The position numbers and the translations under genes were made by a program. Below, piece by piece: positions 24,411 through 32,836 of a DNA stretch of 64,000 bases. Positions within the stretch are counted from its first letter, which is position 1. Every line of letters starts with the position of its first letter. The stretch is from NCBI GenBank assembly GCA_034926225.1, contig JAYFRF010000004.1, forward strand, positions 124,001 to 188,000, in the 5' to 3' direction. The notes under the pieces are model-generated. The model had not been told where the DNA came from, made no database searches, and was given only the letters and a program-made list of their open reading frames with translations. The DNA is from JAAZKA01 sp034926225. Its GTDB lineage: Bacteria; Bacillota; Clostridia; Oscillospirales; QAMX01.

Positions 24411-25607
24411 TTGGTTAAGGCTGCAATCTTAGGTTTCGGAACCGTCGGTTCCGGCGTGGAAGAGGTGCTGCGGAAAAACGCGGCACTCATCGAACAGCGT
24501 GCGGGATCGGCGATTGAGGTAAAATATATCCTCGATATTCGCGATTTTACCGGTACGGAGTATGAAAAACTGGTTATCCGTGACTTTGGTGTCATAGAAA
24601 ACGACCCCGAGATAGCCGTCGTCGTCGAGACCATCGGCGGCGTACGCGCGGCATATGATTTTACGCGCAGGGCGCTCGAAGCAGGAAAACATGTCGTCAC
24701 GTCGAATAAGGAGCTTGTTGCAACGCGTGGGGCTGAGCTTCTGGCACTCGCGCGGGAACGAAACGTCAATTACCTGTTCGAAGCGTCGGTGGGCGGCGGT
24801 ATTCCGATTCTGCGTCCGATGCTGCAATGTCTGACGGCGAACCGGATTCTGGAGGTCACCGGTATCCTAAACGGTACGACGAACTTCATTTTGACGAAGA
24901 TGCTCGAGGAGGACGTCTCGTTTGAGGCAGCTTTGAAGGATGCTCAAGCATTGGGATACGCGGAGCAGAACCCGTCCGCGGACGTGGACGGCATCGACGC
25001 CTGCCGCAAAACGGCGATTCTGGCCGATCTTGCGTATGGCCGCGAGATTTGCCCTGATGCGATCGAGACGGAAGGTATCCGCGGCGTGACGACGGAGGAT
25101 GCGGAAAACGCGGCGAAGGCCGGATGTGTGATCAAGCTCCTGGGACGGTCGGTATACCGTGAGGACGGACGGCTGTGGGCGTTTGTCGCGCCGCATTTCG
25201 TGCCGAAAACGGAGATGCTTGCCGGAGTGCGCAGCGAGTTCAACGCGATTCGCGTGACAGGTGACGCTGTGGGCAATGTGATGTTCTACGGGCGCGGCGC
25301 GGGGAAGCTTCCTACGGCGTCGGCGGTTGTCGCGGACGTTGTGGACGCGGTTAAGCACCGCGGAACACGCCGGCTGCTATCGTGGGAACCGATGGAAAGC
25401 ACTGACACAGCGTATGTGGCGGATCTCGCGGATATGCCGTGTGCGTTCTATGTGCGCGGGAACGTCGGCGACGCGTTCGGACGCTGCGAGCGGCTGTCCG
25501 GCGACGCGATCATCACACCGGTGATGCCAACGGGCGTGTTCCGTGGAAAGATTGCCGCACTGCGCGCGGAAGGCAGGGAGATACACTCGACTTTCCGCAT
25601 GCTGTGA
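24411..25607 (+). CDS. hom: Homoserine dehydrogenase
   Basis: The 398-residue protein reduces aspartate semialdehyde to homoserine on the way to threonine and methionine. The NAD(P) motif GFGTVGSGV is at the very N-terminus when translation starts at TTG 24411, nine bases after GGGAG. The catalytic Lys segment VTSNKELVATRG, the YLFEASVGGGIPILRPM loop and LNGTTNFILTKM are all intact. The last 65 residues (from about YVADLADMPCAFYVRG) correspond to the usual C-terminal ACT domain but are short, and total length is about 30 residues below typical ACT-bearing enzymes. glyA follows after 46 bases, so these two likely form an operon in one-carbon/aspartate-family metabolism. Confidence 0.92.
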   Translation: MVKAAILGFGTVGSGVEEVLRKNAALIEQRAGSAIEVKYILDIRDFTGTEYEKLVIRDFGVIENDPEIAVVVETIGGVRAAYDFTRRALEAGKHVVTSNKELVATRGAELLALARERNVNYLFEASVGGGIPILRPMLQCLTANRILEVTGILNGTTNFILTKMLEEDVSFEAALKDAQALGYAEQNPSADVDGIDACRKTAILADLAYGREICPDAIETEGIRGVTTEDAENAAKAGCVIKLLGRSVYREDGRLWAFVAPHFVPKTEMLAGVRSEFNAIRVTGDAVGNVMFYGRGAGKLPTASAVVADVVDAVKHRGTRRLLSWEPMESTDTAYVADLADMPCAFYVRGNVGDAFGRCERLSGDAIITPVMPTGVFRGKIAALRAEGREIHSTFRML

Positions 25608-25653
25608 TAGAATAAGACCGATTACGACGCAAATAAGGAGCGAGGAACGAAAT

Positions 25654-26898
25654 ATGGTACGTGAAAACATCGAATTCATTAAGCAGTTCGACCCGGAAGT
25701 CGCCGAGGCGATTTCACTGGAGTATGGCCGTCAGCGCCGCAACATCGAGCTGATCGCGTCGGAGAACTTCGTGTCCCCGGCGGTTCTCGCGGCGATGGGC
25801 ACCGTGTTAACGAACAAGTACGCGGAAGGCTACCCGGGAAAACGCTACTACGGCGGCTGTGAGTATGTCGATATCGCAGAGAATCTGGCGATTGAGCGCG
25901 CAAAGAAGCTTTTTGGCGCGGAACACGCCAACGTTCAGCCCCATTCCGGTGCACAGGCCAACGAAGCGGTCTACTTCGCCCTTGTCCGTCCCGGCGACAC
26001 CGTCATGGGTATGAATCTTGCGCACGGCGGCCATCTTTCGCACGGATCCCCGGTGAACATCTCCGGCGCGTATTATAACATCGTTCCTTACGGTCTCGAC
26101 GAGGAAACCGGACGTTTAAATTATGATCAAATCCGTAAGCTCGCGCACGAATGCCGTCCGAAGATGATCATCGCCGGCGCGTCTGCGTACCCGCGCGAAA
26201 TCGACTTCGAGGTGTTTGCCGACATCGCGCATGAGGTTGGCGCATACCTGATGGTCGACATGGCGCACATCGCTGGCCTTGTCGCGGCTGGTTTGCATAT
26301 GAGTCCGATTCCGTATGCCGACGTGGTCACGACGACGACGCATAAAACGCTGCGCGGCCCGCGCGGCGGTATGATCCTTTGTAAGGAGGAGATTGCCAAG
26401 GCCATCGACAAAGCCGTATTCCCCGGGATCCAGGGCGGCCCGTTGATGCACATCATCGCGGCGAAAGCGGTCTGCTTCGGCGAAGCCTTACGTCCCGAGT
26501 TCAAGACCTATCAGGCGCAGATCAAGAAGAACGCCGCCGCGATGGCGGAAGGATTTCTCGCCGAGGGCTTTGACCTCGTCACCGGTGGTACGGACAACCA
26601 TCTGATGCTCGTCGACCTGCGGAAGTTCGGCGTTTCCGGCAAAGCGATGCAAAACCGCTTAGACGAAGCCAATATCACCGTCAATAAAAACGCCATCCCG
26701 AACGACCCCGCCAAACCCTCTCTCACGAGCGGCATCCGCGTCGGCACGCCCGCCGCGACATCGAGGGGCTTGGTCGAAGACGACTTCCGCATCTTAGCCA
26801 AGCTTTTCACCCTTGCCGCCACCGATTTCAAAGCGAACGCCAGCGTCATCCGCGACGAAGTCGCCAAGATTTGTGCCAAGTATCCCCTTTACGAATAA
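25654..26898 (+). CDS. glyA: Serine hydroxymethyltransferase
   Basis: A 414-residue PLP enzyme that interconverts serine and glycine with tetrahydrofolate. The start at 25654 follows AAGGAGCGAGG. Recognisable segments are the N-terminal RRNIELIASENFVS, the PHSGAQANEAVY region, the VDMAHIAGL strand with the PLP-contacting Asp and His, and the Schiff-base lysine in TTTTHKTLRGPRGG (about 227-240). Length is normal. Codon choice, with many GGC, CGC and ATC, differs from the GCG/GGG-rich neighbours and suggests high expression. It is coupled with hom and functionally linked to fhs at 45 kb. Confidence 0.95.
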   Translation: MVRENIEFIKQFDPEVAEAISLEYGRQRRNIELIASENFVSPAVLAAMGTVLTNKYAEGYPGKRYYGGCEYVDIAENLAIERAKKLFGAEHANVQPHSGAQANEAVYFALVRPGDTVMGMNLAHGGHLSHGSPVNISGAYYNIVPYGLDEETGRLNYDQIRKLAHECRPKMIIAGASAYPREIDFEVFADIAHEVGAYLMVDMAHIAGLVAAGLHMSPIPYADVVTTTTHKTLRGPRGGMILCKEEIAKAIDKAVFPGIQGGPLMHIIAAKAVCFGEALRPEFKTYQAQIKKNAAAMAEGFLAEGFDLVTGGTDNHLMLVDLRKFGVSGKAMQNRLDEANITVNKNAIPNDPAKPSLTSGIRVGTPAATSRGLVEDDFRILAKLFTLAATDFKANASVIRDEVAKICAKYPLYE

Positions 26899-26939
26899 AA
26901 ACAACCTAAAATCTCAAAAGTAGAGACAAAAAGCAAAAA

Positions 26940-26993
26940 GAGCCGCCCTCTCTGCAAGCAACATCAATTGATGCAATGCAGAGGGAGCGGCTC
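26940..26993 (-). terminator. 17-bp hairpin downstream of glyA
   Basis: Bases 26940-26956 pair with 26977-26993 with one mismatch. The loop itself contains the palindrome CATCAATTGATG. On the minus strand the stem is followed by a TTTTTGCTTTTTG tract, so it works best for the minus-strand gene that ends at 27164; it may also stop glyA transcripts less efficiently. Confidence 0.65.
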
Positions 26994-27004
26994 TCCCGTA
27001 TAAG

Positions 27005-27022
27005 CGCCAACTGCAGTTGGCG
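27005..27022. repeat. Perfect 18-base palindrome
   Basis: CGCCAACTGCAGTTGGCG, second member of the hairpin cluster between glyA and the next minus-strand gene. No coding potential or promoter is seen around it. Confidence 0.6.
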
Positions 27023-27048
27023 TAATCCCCGAAAAGGTGCTTTCTTGT

Positions 27049-27081
27049 CCAGTATTCTTTCTGCCGCAGAAAGAATACTGG
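27049..27081. repeat. Perfect 15-bp hairpin
   Basis: Bases 27049-27063 pair with 27067-27081 around a CCG loop. It is neither followed nor preceded by a T tract, so it is not a standard terminator. Confidence 0.65.
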
Positions 27082-27090
27082 CGCGGGGGG

Positions 27091-27119
27091 TGTCGGGGGG
27101 CCGAGAAGGCCCCCCGACA
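27091..27119. repeat. Perfect 12-bp GC-rich hairpin
   Basis: TGTCGGGGGGCC (27091-27102) pairs with GGCCCCCCGACA (27108-27119) around GAGAA. With the three preceding hairpins it fills almost the whole 265-base intergenic region; the set may be a dispersed repeat element. Confidence 0.65.
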
Positions 27120-27163
27120 AACTTCCCCCTCGAGTTCAGTAGGAGCAGAGGGTAAAAAGCTGC

Positions 27164-27832
27164 CTACTTGATGGTATAGTTCCCCGCGACGAGGAATTTG
27201 TTAGTCGACGCCGTCGCGGTGAACCCGCGTCCGGCTACAGTAACGATATAGAGGTTGTTCGTCGACAAGGTTCCCCCGGCGGAGAGTTCGGAACCGGTGG
27301 TCACGTTAATCAGCCCGGGCGATGACGGAGAGAAGCATGTGGCGCTGCCGATACGCGGCAGGATCATGCCGCCGACTTCGAAGACGAGGGTCTGTCCTTT
27401 CTCAATTTCAATCATGCGCCAGACAGTGGAGCCGCCCGTAACGGGAGTGCCGACGCCTTCGCTGTCGGAGTCGGTGCCGTCCGTGGAGCCGTTCATCAGA
27501 GCGAGCACCTGCGTCGCTACGGCGCTGATAAATTCGTCGTTCTCGGCAAGGTTCTGGTTCTGGGCTTCAAACTCCGAAATTGTGGCGTCGAGCGTCGCGG
27601 TGTACTCCGCAAGCGTCTGGTTTAACTGCGTCTGGAACTGGACTGTCTTCTGTTCGATGGTGGCGTTGACTTCCTTGATCGTCTCCGGGGCCAGCACGTC
27701 CGTTATGTAGCTGGCGGATACGAGAGGGTCGCTCTCGGAACCGTATTCGGCGGCGATGGCCATGTAGCCGGAAATCAACAGCAGTACCAGCATCACGGAG
27801 CTGGTGGTGATAATCCATTTGCGCTTGTTCAT
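27164..27832 (-). CDS. Membrane-anchored extracellular protein, unknown
   Basis: A 222-residue protein with a short cytosolic head (MNKRKW), one hydrophobic segment (about 7-27) that may be a signal anchor or a cleaved signal (AIAAEYG), and an extracellular part. Residues about 50-110 are helical and Gln/Glu/Thr-rich (VNATIEQKTVQFQTQLNQTLAEY), probably a coiled coil. A Gly/Ser/Asp linker follows, then a beta-rich C-terminal domain (IEIEKGQTLVFEVGG to FLVAGNYTIK). That domain resembles small repeats I have seen on clostridial surface proteins but cannot name. The start follows GGAGG. The MazF-like gene lies 82 bases upstream on the same strand. Confidence 0.65.
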   Translation of the reverse strand: MNKRKWIITTSSVMLVLLLISGYMAIAAEYGSESDPLVSASYITDVLAPETIKEVNATIEQKTVQFQTQLNQTLAEYTATLDATISEFEAQNQNLAENDEFISAVATQVLALMNGSTDGTDSDSEGVGTPVTGGSTVWRMIEIEKGQTLVFEVGGMILPRIGSATCFSPSSPGLINVTTGSELSAGGTLSTNNLYIVTVAGRGFTATASTNKFLVAGNYTIK

Positions 27833-27871
27833 GCGTCAAAACCTCCTTGGTATGGGGATTTTATATGTAGG

Positions 27872-27906
27872 TCGGGGCGGGGATAAAACCGCCCCGAAGG
27901 TTTTTT
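27872..27906 (+). terminator. Terminator-like hairpin facing the plus strand
   Basis: TCGGGGCGG (27872-27880) pairs with CCGCCCCGA (27889-27897), followed by AGG and six Ts on the plus strand. Both flanking genes are on the minus strand, so it would stop antisense transcription; on the minus strand there is no T tract. Confidence 0.4.
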
Positions 27907-27914
27907 CAAACGGC

Positions 27915-28280
27915 TTAAGGCGTGCCGATGCCGAAACTGACGGCAAGGGCTTCGTCTACTTTTTCCATTACATCGTCGTCCAATTTACCCATTTTCTCGC
28001 GCAGACGGCGTTTATCGATGGTACGAATCTGCTCGAGTAAGATCACAGAATCACGCGTCAAGCCGAAGCTTGCGCCGGTTAATTCGATGTGCGTCGGCAG
28101 ACGCGCTTTGTTGATCTGCGAGGTGATCGCCGCCGCAATGACGGTGGGGCTATACTTATTGCCGACATCGTTTTGGACAATAAGTACCGGCCTCGTGCCG
28201 CCTTGCTCGCTGCCGACGACCGGGCTTAAGTCCGCAAAGTAAATATCGCCTCGTTTGACGTTCGTGTCCACGTTGTTCAC
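27915..28280 (-). CDS. ndoA: MazF/PemK-type endoribonuclease toxin (NdoA/EndoA)
   Basis: A 121-residue protein closely resembling Bacillus NdoA. It has VKRGDIYFADLSPVVGSEQGG with the catalytic Arg region, RPVLIVQNDVGN, the Thr/Ser strand ITSQINKARLPTHIEL, and the ending RDSVILLEQIRTIDK. Such enzymes cut mRNA at short motifs and are inhibited by a small ribbon-helix-helix antitoxin. In Bacilli the antitoxin gene lies between alr and ndoA; here the 180 bases between them hold no such frame. The first GTG (28280) is only one base after GGAG, so the GTG three codons later (28271) is the better start. It is 180 bases downstream of alr. Confidence 0.88.
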   Translation of the reverse strand: MNNVDTNVKRGDIYFADLSPVVGSEQGGTRPVLIVQNDVGNKYSPTVIAAAITSQINKARLPTHIELTGASFGLTRDSVILLEQIRTIDKRRLREKMGKLDDDVMEKVDEALAVSFGIGTP

Positions 28281-28460
28281 GCTCCGCTTTGTATATAAAG
28301 GTACGCATCTTAGCGTTCGCCTTTATAATACCCTCATTCGCGGGCGGTTATAATCGCGCGGATAAGAAAAATTGTACAAGACTTCATGCATGCGGGGAAG
28401 CGGAACTATAACCTCCCGCATCCCAATATATGCGGCGCGGCGCTGTCCCGTACGACCTTG

Positions 28461-29597
28461 TCAGTCCACCACAATCCTCGGAACACGCGGCATCAGGCGG
28501 GTGACAAGCTCGTAGGGAATCGTCCCGCACGCATTTGCGACCTCCTGCGCCGTGATATGATTTTTTCCGTCCCCGCCGAAAACGATCACATCGTCCCCGC
28601 GCGCAACGCCGGGGATGTCCGTCACGTCCAGCATACATGCGTCCATGCATACCGTCCCCACCATCGGCGCGTACTCTCCACGCACAAGCATGCGCCCCTT
28701 GTTCGTCAGCGCTCTGGGCAGCCCGTCACCGTAACCGATGCGTAAGACCGCAATCCGTGAGGGACGTCCGGTCACAAAACGGCGGCCGTAGCTGACGCTC
28801 TCGCCCACGGCCAGCTCCCTCACCTGCACAACGGTTGTGTGTAGGGACATCACGGGCGCAAGGCCTTCGGGAAGAGCCGTCGGTTCAGAGGGGGCGATAC
28901 CGTAAAGGGAGATGCCGAGGCGCGTCATGTCGAAACGATGCCCATCATATTTTATCATAGCGGCGCTGTTTTCGCAATGGGCTATCGGGATTTTTACGCC
29001 AAGGGACTGCGCTTTGCGGTAAACGGCAGTAAAACGCGGTTCCTGTACGGCGGTATACGCATCGGCGGGATTGTCCGCGTCGGCGAAATGGGTAAAGACG
29101 CCTTCCGGGACGAGATAGGGGAGTGCGGCAATGCTGGCGATGGACTGCGCCGCACGATCTGCATCCCGCGCGTCGAGACCGTAGCGCGCCATGCCGGTAT
29201 CGAGCGCGATATGGATGGCCAGTGTCAGCCCGGAGCCGGACAGGGCGGTGCTGTACTCGCGCGCGGCGTCAAAATCGGGGACGCATTGGGCGACGTGGGC
29301 GAGCGCGAGCGCGGGGATATCGCAGCCGGGGGTATAGCCGAGTACGAGAATCGGTACGGTAATGCCGGCTTCTCGCAGCTCGAGCGCTTCACCGGCGGTG
29401 GCGACGCCAAAAAAGTCGCAGCCTTCATTCTGGAGCAAATGAGACGCCCAAAGGGCGCCGTGACCGTAGGCGTCGGCTTTCATCAGGGTGAGCAGCCTGA
29501 CGCCTGCGGGGATCATGCGGCGAAAACGGCGGTAGTTGCCGAGTAATGCGGACTTGCTGACCGTCGCAAAGGCCAGCGCGCGGGTTTCCATAATCAT
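28461..29597 (-). CDS. alr: Alanine racemase
   Basis: A 378-residue PLP enzyme that makes D-alanine for peptidoglycan. The PLP lysine is in LMKADAYGHG (about residues 38-47), the opposing catalytic Tyr in ESVSYGRRF (about 270), and the dimer-site loop is MVGTVCMDACMLD. Length is normal. The start follows AAGGGA; Met-3 is an alternative. It is in the conserved acpS - nnr - lipoprotein - alr - ndoA arrangement and is probably driven by the promoter at 32745-32773, with 30 bases to the upstream lipoprotein gene. Confidence 0.94.
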   Translation of the reverse strand: MIMETRALAFATVSKSALLGNYRRFRRMIPAGVRLLTLMKADAYGHGALWASHLLQNEGCDFFGVATAGEALELREAGITVPILVLGYTPGCDIPALALAHVAQCVPDFDAAREYSTALSGSGLTLAIHIALDTGMARYGLDARDADRAAQSIASIAALPYLVPEGVFTHFADADNPADAYTAVQEPRFTAVYRKAQSLGVKIPIAHCENSAAMIKYDGHRFDMTRLGISLYGIAPSEPTALPEGLAPVMSLHTTVVQVRELAVGESVSYGRRFVTGRPSRIAVLRIGYGDGLPRALTNKGRMLVRGEYAPMVGTVCMDACMLDVTDIPGVARGDDVIVFGGDGKNHITAQEVANACGTIPYELVTRLMPRVPRIVVD

Positions 29598-29627
29598 ACG
29601 CTTCCCTTATGTATAAAATCAATCGGA

Positions 29628-30185
29628 TTACGAGGAAAATTCGAATGTTTCGTAGGTATAAACAGCCAAGCGGGTTCCGTCCTGAAAAACGGCGGCGTCA
29701 AGAGGTTTAAACGTTACAGCATCGAAGCGGGTATGCAGTTCGTAGGCGTGATCGTCGATGGTCTCAAAATAGACGAGCGTCACATCCTCCGCCCCGGGGG
29801 TACACTCCGAATACGCACCCTCCCAGGCGGCGGCGAGGATGGGGAGAAGCTCGATGGGGGAGACGGAATCGGGCAAAGTGAGCGCTGCGCCGTCGTAGAC
29901 GAGGGTACGGGCGTCGGGGGTGATCTCAGCGCGGATGCCGGCGACAGAGTCGGGCTTCAAGATTTCGATGACGCTGCCGGCAGGGGACATAGTCCAGGCG
30001 AGGGTGAAGTCATTTTCGGTTGCACCGCGATTCACGGTAGCGGCGACCTGCGCCGAAAAGCCGGAAGCCGAGGCGTAGTAGTCGGGGATATGCGCGGCGG
30101 CGGCATAGGAGGCGCGATGGGCGGCACAGGCGGCAAGCAGTGAAAAAGCAATGATAAGAGGAAGAAGGCGGGTGTATTTTGGCAT
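29628..30185 (-). CDS. Lipoprotein of the LolA/YdcC-like kind
   Basis: A 185-residue protein with a short basic start, a hydrophobic core and a lipobox LLAAC (Cys about 20), so it should be lipidated by Lgt and anchored to the outer face of the membrane. The remainder is beta-rich (FTLAWTMSPAGSVIEILKPD, then LVYDGAALTL and YELHTRFDAVTFKPLDAAVF), compatible with the half-barrel of LolA/YdcC-type proteins. In Bacillus ydcC occupies the same position upstream of alr. Its role is not established; involvement in envelope lipid or sporulation biology is only suggested in relatives. Confidence 0.72.
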   Translation of the reverse strand: MPKYTRLLPLIIAFSLLAACAAHRASYAAAAHIPDYYASASGFSAQVAATVNRGATENDFTLAWTMSPAGSVIEILKPDSVAGIRAEITPDARTLVYDGAALTLPDSVSPIELLPILAAAWEGAYSECTPGAEDVTLVYFETIDDHAYELHTRFDAVTFKPLDAAVFQDGTRLAVYTYETFEFSS

Positions 30186-30211
30186 GAAACGAGACCTCCG
30201 GCAACGGAAAG

Positions 30212-31741
30212 TTACCAGGCTCTGCCGTTGTAGCGCTTGAGGACAGCAGGGATATGCGCAATCATGTCTGTGGGGGTCATACCGTACTCACCGATGGTGT
30301 TCGCGCAAAGGTCGCCGGCGCTGCCATGGAAGAAGACGCCCAGCACCGCGGCATGGATGGGGGACAGCCCTTGCGCAAGGAGCGCGCCGATCATGCCGGC
30401 AAGGACATCGCCGGAACCGCCGCGCGCCATGCCGGGGTTGCCGGTGGTGTTGACGAAGACGTGACCGTCGGGAGCGGCGACGATGGTGCGGTGACCCTTC
30501 AAGACGAGCAGGCAGCGGTGAGTATGGGCGAACTCGCGAGCGCATTCGATGCGGGAAAGACCTTCGGGAGGGGGAAACCTGCCGCCGGCGAGACGTGCAA
30601 ATTCACCGTCATGCGGGGTAAGGATGACAGCGCGCGACAGAGCCTGTAACACATCCATATGCGCAGCGAGCGCGAATATGCCGTCCGCATCGACGACGAC
30701 GGGGCATTTTCCGGGGGCAAGCAGCGCGGGTATCATAGTGTTCAGCGTATCGGAACGGCCAAGTCCGGGGCCTATGACGACAGCCTGCGACGCGTCCTGC
30801 AGGGTCAGAAGACCGGGCAGGGCTTCCGGCGCAAAACGGCCCGCGGCGTCCTCGGGCATGCGGCGGGGCATCGCTTCGGCGAATTTGGGTGCGACGATGG
30901 GGTACAGACCCGAGGGAACGGCGGCTGTGACAAGTCCCGCGCCGGTACGGACGGCGGCATTGGCAGCGAAGCTGACCGCGCCGGGGTACTCCGCGGAGCC
31001 ACCGACGACAAGCAGGCGTCCGAAGTTGCCTTTGTGCGCGTCAGCGCGGCGGATAGGCATCAACATGTCAGCCATTACACGGTCGATGGTACCGAAGGGA
31101 GACTGGACGCGGCCGAGCAGCTCGAGGGGAATACCGACGTTTGCCGTGACGACGCGTCCCGCGTAAAGTGCGCCGGGGAAGAGGTACAGACCCACCTTGG
31201 GGAGGGTAAAGGTGACGGTCAGGGCGGCGTCGAAGGCAATCCCTTCTACCTCGCCGGTATCGGCATTGACGCCGGAAGGGATGTCCACGGCGACGCGCAA
31301 CGGCGCCGCGAGTCCACGCCGGCGGTTAGCAAGCTCGACAGCGGTATGGAAGTCTCCCGTAAGCGTGCCATGAAAGCCGACGCCAAAAAGGGCATCGACA
31401 ATCGCGTCGACACGCAGGAGTTCGGCATCGGGGCGTGTGCGCACCTCGCCGGTATACAGCTCGGCATAATGCTGTGTTTCCTCCGCGCGGAGGTCAGGGT
31501 TGCCAAGAGCATAGACGAGGACGGAACGCCCGGCGTCAGCGAGCATTTTTGCGGCGGCGAAGCCGTCCCCACCGTTTTTGCCGGTTCCGCAGAGAATGGC
31601 GACGGACTTGCGTTTGGAAGAAAGCACGGCGTCGCGAACGGCTGCCGCGGCGCGTTCCATCAAGGTCAGCGAGGGGATGCCGCGTTCCTCAATTGCGATT
31701 TTTTCGATCGCGCGGATTTCAGCGGCGGAACAGACCTTCAT
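30212..31741 (-). CDS. nnr: Bifunctional NAD(P)H-hydrate epimerase / dehydratase
   Basis: A 509-residue fusion of two repair enzymes. Residues 1 to about 215 form the YjeF-N epimerase (MKVCSAAEIRAIEKIA, then CGTGKNGGDGFAAAKML and VDALFGVGFHGTL). Residues about 225-505 form the ribokinase-like ADP-dependent dehydratase (LVVGGSAEYPGAVSFAA, VIGPGLGRS, and the end motif GNPGMARGGSGDVLAGMIGALLAQG with the catalytic Asp). Together they restore damaged NADH/NADPH hydrates. It lies between acpS and the lipoprotein gene in the same operon. Confidence 0.93.
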   Translation of the reverse strand: MKVCSAAEIRAIEKIAIEERGIPSLTLMERAAAAVRDAVLSSKRKSVAILCGTGKNGGDGFAAAKMLADAGRSVLVYALGNPDLRAEETQHYAELYTGEVRTRPDAELLRVDAIVDALFGVGFHGTLTGDFHTAVELANRRRGLAAPLRVAVDIPSGVNADTGEVEGIAFDAALTVTFTLPKVGLYLFPGALYAGRVVTANVGIPLELLGRVQSPFGTIDRVMADMLMPIRRADAHKGNFGRLLVVGGSAEYPGAVSFAANAAVRTGAGLVTAAVPSGLYPIVAPKFAEAMPRRMPEDAAGRFAPEALPGLLTLQDASQAVVIGPGLGRSDTLNTMIPALLAPGKCPVVVDADGIFALAAHMDVLQALSRAVILTPHDGEFARLAGGRFPPPEGLSRIECAREFAHTHRCLLVLKGHRTIVAAPDGHVFVNTTGNPGMARGGSGDVLAGMIGALLAQGLSPIHAAVLGVFFHGSAGDLCANTIGEYGMTPTDMIAHIPAVLKRYNGRAW

Positions 31742-31810
31742 ATGACAAAATCTCCTAAAACATTTCTCAAACCTACAGCGTGCGGACGGTATTCCGCGCG
31801 GAATGCCGAA

Positions 31811-32155
31811 TCATTCGATTTCCGCGACGACGACAGCGGCGGCGATCCCGGCGTCGTGGGTAATACTGACAAAAAAGCGAACCGCACCGAGGCGCTTCGC
31901 AAGGTTGTCCGAGACAGCGATGCGGGGAGAACCCGCATCGCTGTATTGAATTTCAGTTTCGCGGAGGACGGACAGCAGACCCGCTCCACAGGCTTTGGTA
32001 AGCGCTTCCTTCGCGGCGAAGATACCGGCGAGAGTTTCAGCGCGGCCGGCGGCATGGACGCGCTCGGCGTGGGTAAAGATCCGCGCGACAGCGGCGGGGG
32101 AGAGACGTGCGACACGCTCGGTACAGACGAGGTCGAGTCCGATACCGGCGATCAC
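31811..32155 (-). CDS. acpS: Holo-[acyl-carrier-protein] synthase
   Basis: A 114-residue phosphopantetheinyl transferase that charges ACP with the CoA-derived arm. The Mg2+-binding Asp is in IAGIGLDLV at the N-terminus and the Glu in FAAKEALTKACG. I start it at GTG (32155), because this places the motif at the expected position and overlaps the upstream gene's stop in a GTGA junction, a common coupled arrangement; the frame is open further but would lie inside that gene. It is the first enzyme of the conserved block ending in alr and ndoA. Confidence 0.92.
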   Translation of the reverse strand: MIAGIGLDLVCTERVARLSPAAVARIFTHAERVHAAGRAETLAGIFAAKEALTKACGAGLLSVLRETEIQYSDAGSPRIAVSDNLAKRLGAVRFFVSITHDAGIAAAVVVAEIE

Positions 32156-32688
32156 GCCTTCATCACCTTTCTGGGCATATAGGTGCGCATATTGTCGATC
32201 ATCCGGGCAGTCGGCTCCCACAGCAACCGGATGCGGCCGTACTTTTTGGTATCGGCGAGGATGAACCAGCGCTCCTTGGCGTATTTGGAGGAGGACGCGT
32301 CAACGGTGAGACCGAATTCACCGCGGTCGTACTGATTTTTATATTCATCGTTATACGGCGCCATGATTTCGACTTCGACGGGGCGGATGGAGCACATACG
32401 CTTGCGGCTGCGGCGGGCGATGATCTTATCGATGTCCAGCTCGCCGTTGGTGACGATATACTCGAACTCATAGTTGAACGAGGTAATCAGTCGGTACGCG
32501 CCGTAGACGATGCCGCAGATCAAAAGCAGGAAGATCGACCCGAACTGCGCCAGAGCTTCCGACGACATGATAAATACCATCCCGAAATAGCACACGAAAA
32601 GCGTCCCCATGATGATGGCTACCTTCAAGAGTGAGGTCTTCGCCTCCGGCGCTTTTTTTACAATGTACTCCAAAAACGTATCGCCCAT
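32152..32688 (-). CDS. DUF6106-like membrane protein
   Basis: A 178-residue protein with two transmembrane helices (about 21-42 and 47-69) and a C-terminal soluble domain. The segment NYEFEYIVTNGELDIDKIIARRSRK marks the family I know as DUF6106 from Clostridia. The soluble part has a PH-like feel (IVTNGELDIDKI, VEVEIMAP, WFILADTKKYGRIRLLWEP). Function is unknown. It is the first gene of the operon, overlaps acpS by 4 bases, and has a perfect promoter upstream. Confidence 0.7.
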   Translation of the reverse strand: MGDTFLEYIVKKAPEAKTSLLKVAIIMGTLFVCYFGMVFIMSSEALAQFGSIFLLLICGIVYGAYRLITSFNYEFEYIVTNGELDIDKIIARRSRKRMCSIRPVEVEIMAPYNDEYKNQYDRGEFGLTVDASSSKYAKERWFILADTKKYGRIRLLWEPTARMIDNMRTYMPRKVMKA

Positions 32689-32744
32689 GATTATTCCAAA
32701 AGCTCCTCTTCTTCTTACAGAATATTTTAAATTATACAGCCCTT

Positions 32745-32773
32745 ATTATAACGAAAAGTTTCCCGTATGTCAA
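32745..32773 (-). promoter_or_regulatory. Perfect consensus promoter of the DUF6106-acpS-nnr-alr block
   Basis: On the minus strand: TTGACA at 32773-32768, 17-base spacer, TATAAT at 32750-32745. The start is near 32738, about 50 bases before the first gene. Confidence 0.88.
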
Positions 32774-32836
32774 CCGAAAATTATGAACATTTTTCCGCTA
32801 TGTCGGCTTTTCGCGAAAAAAGTCACCGTCGAAATA

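Noticed and set aside
26914..27120. A 68-codon minus-strand frame over the hairpin cluster
   Set aside because: Its sequence is dictated by palindromes, it has no ribosome site, and it overlaps the terminator.
28281..28460. Search for an antitoxin gene between alr and ndoA
   Set aside because: No open frame of antitoxin length with a start and ribosome site is present on the coding strand.
30659..32182. A 507-codon plus-strand frame opposite nnr and acpS
   Set aside because: Both minus-strand genes are complete, coupled and recognisable; the opposing protein has shadow composition and spans two genes.
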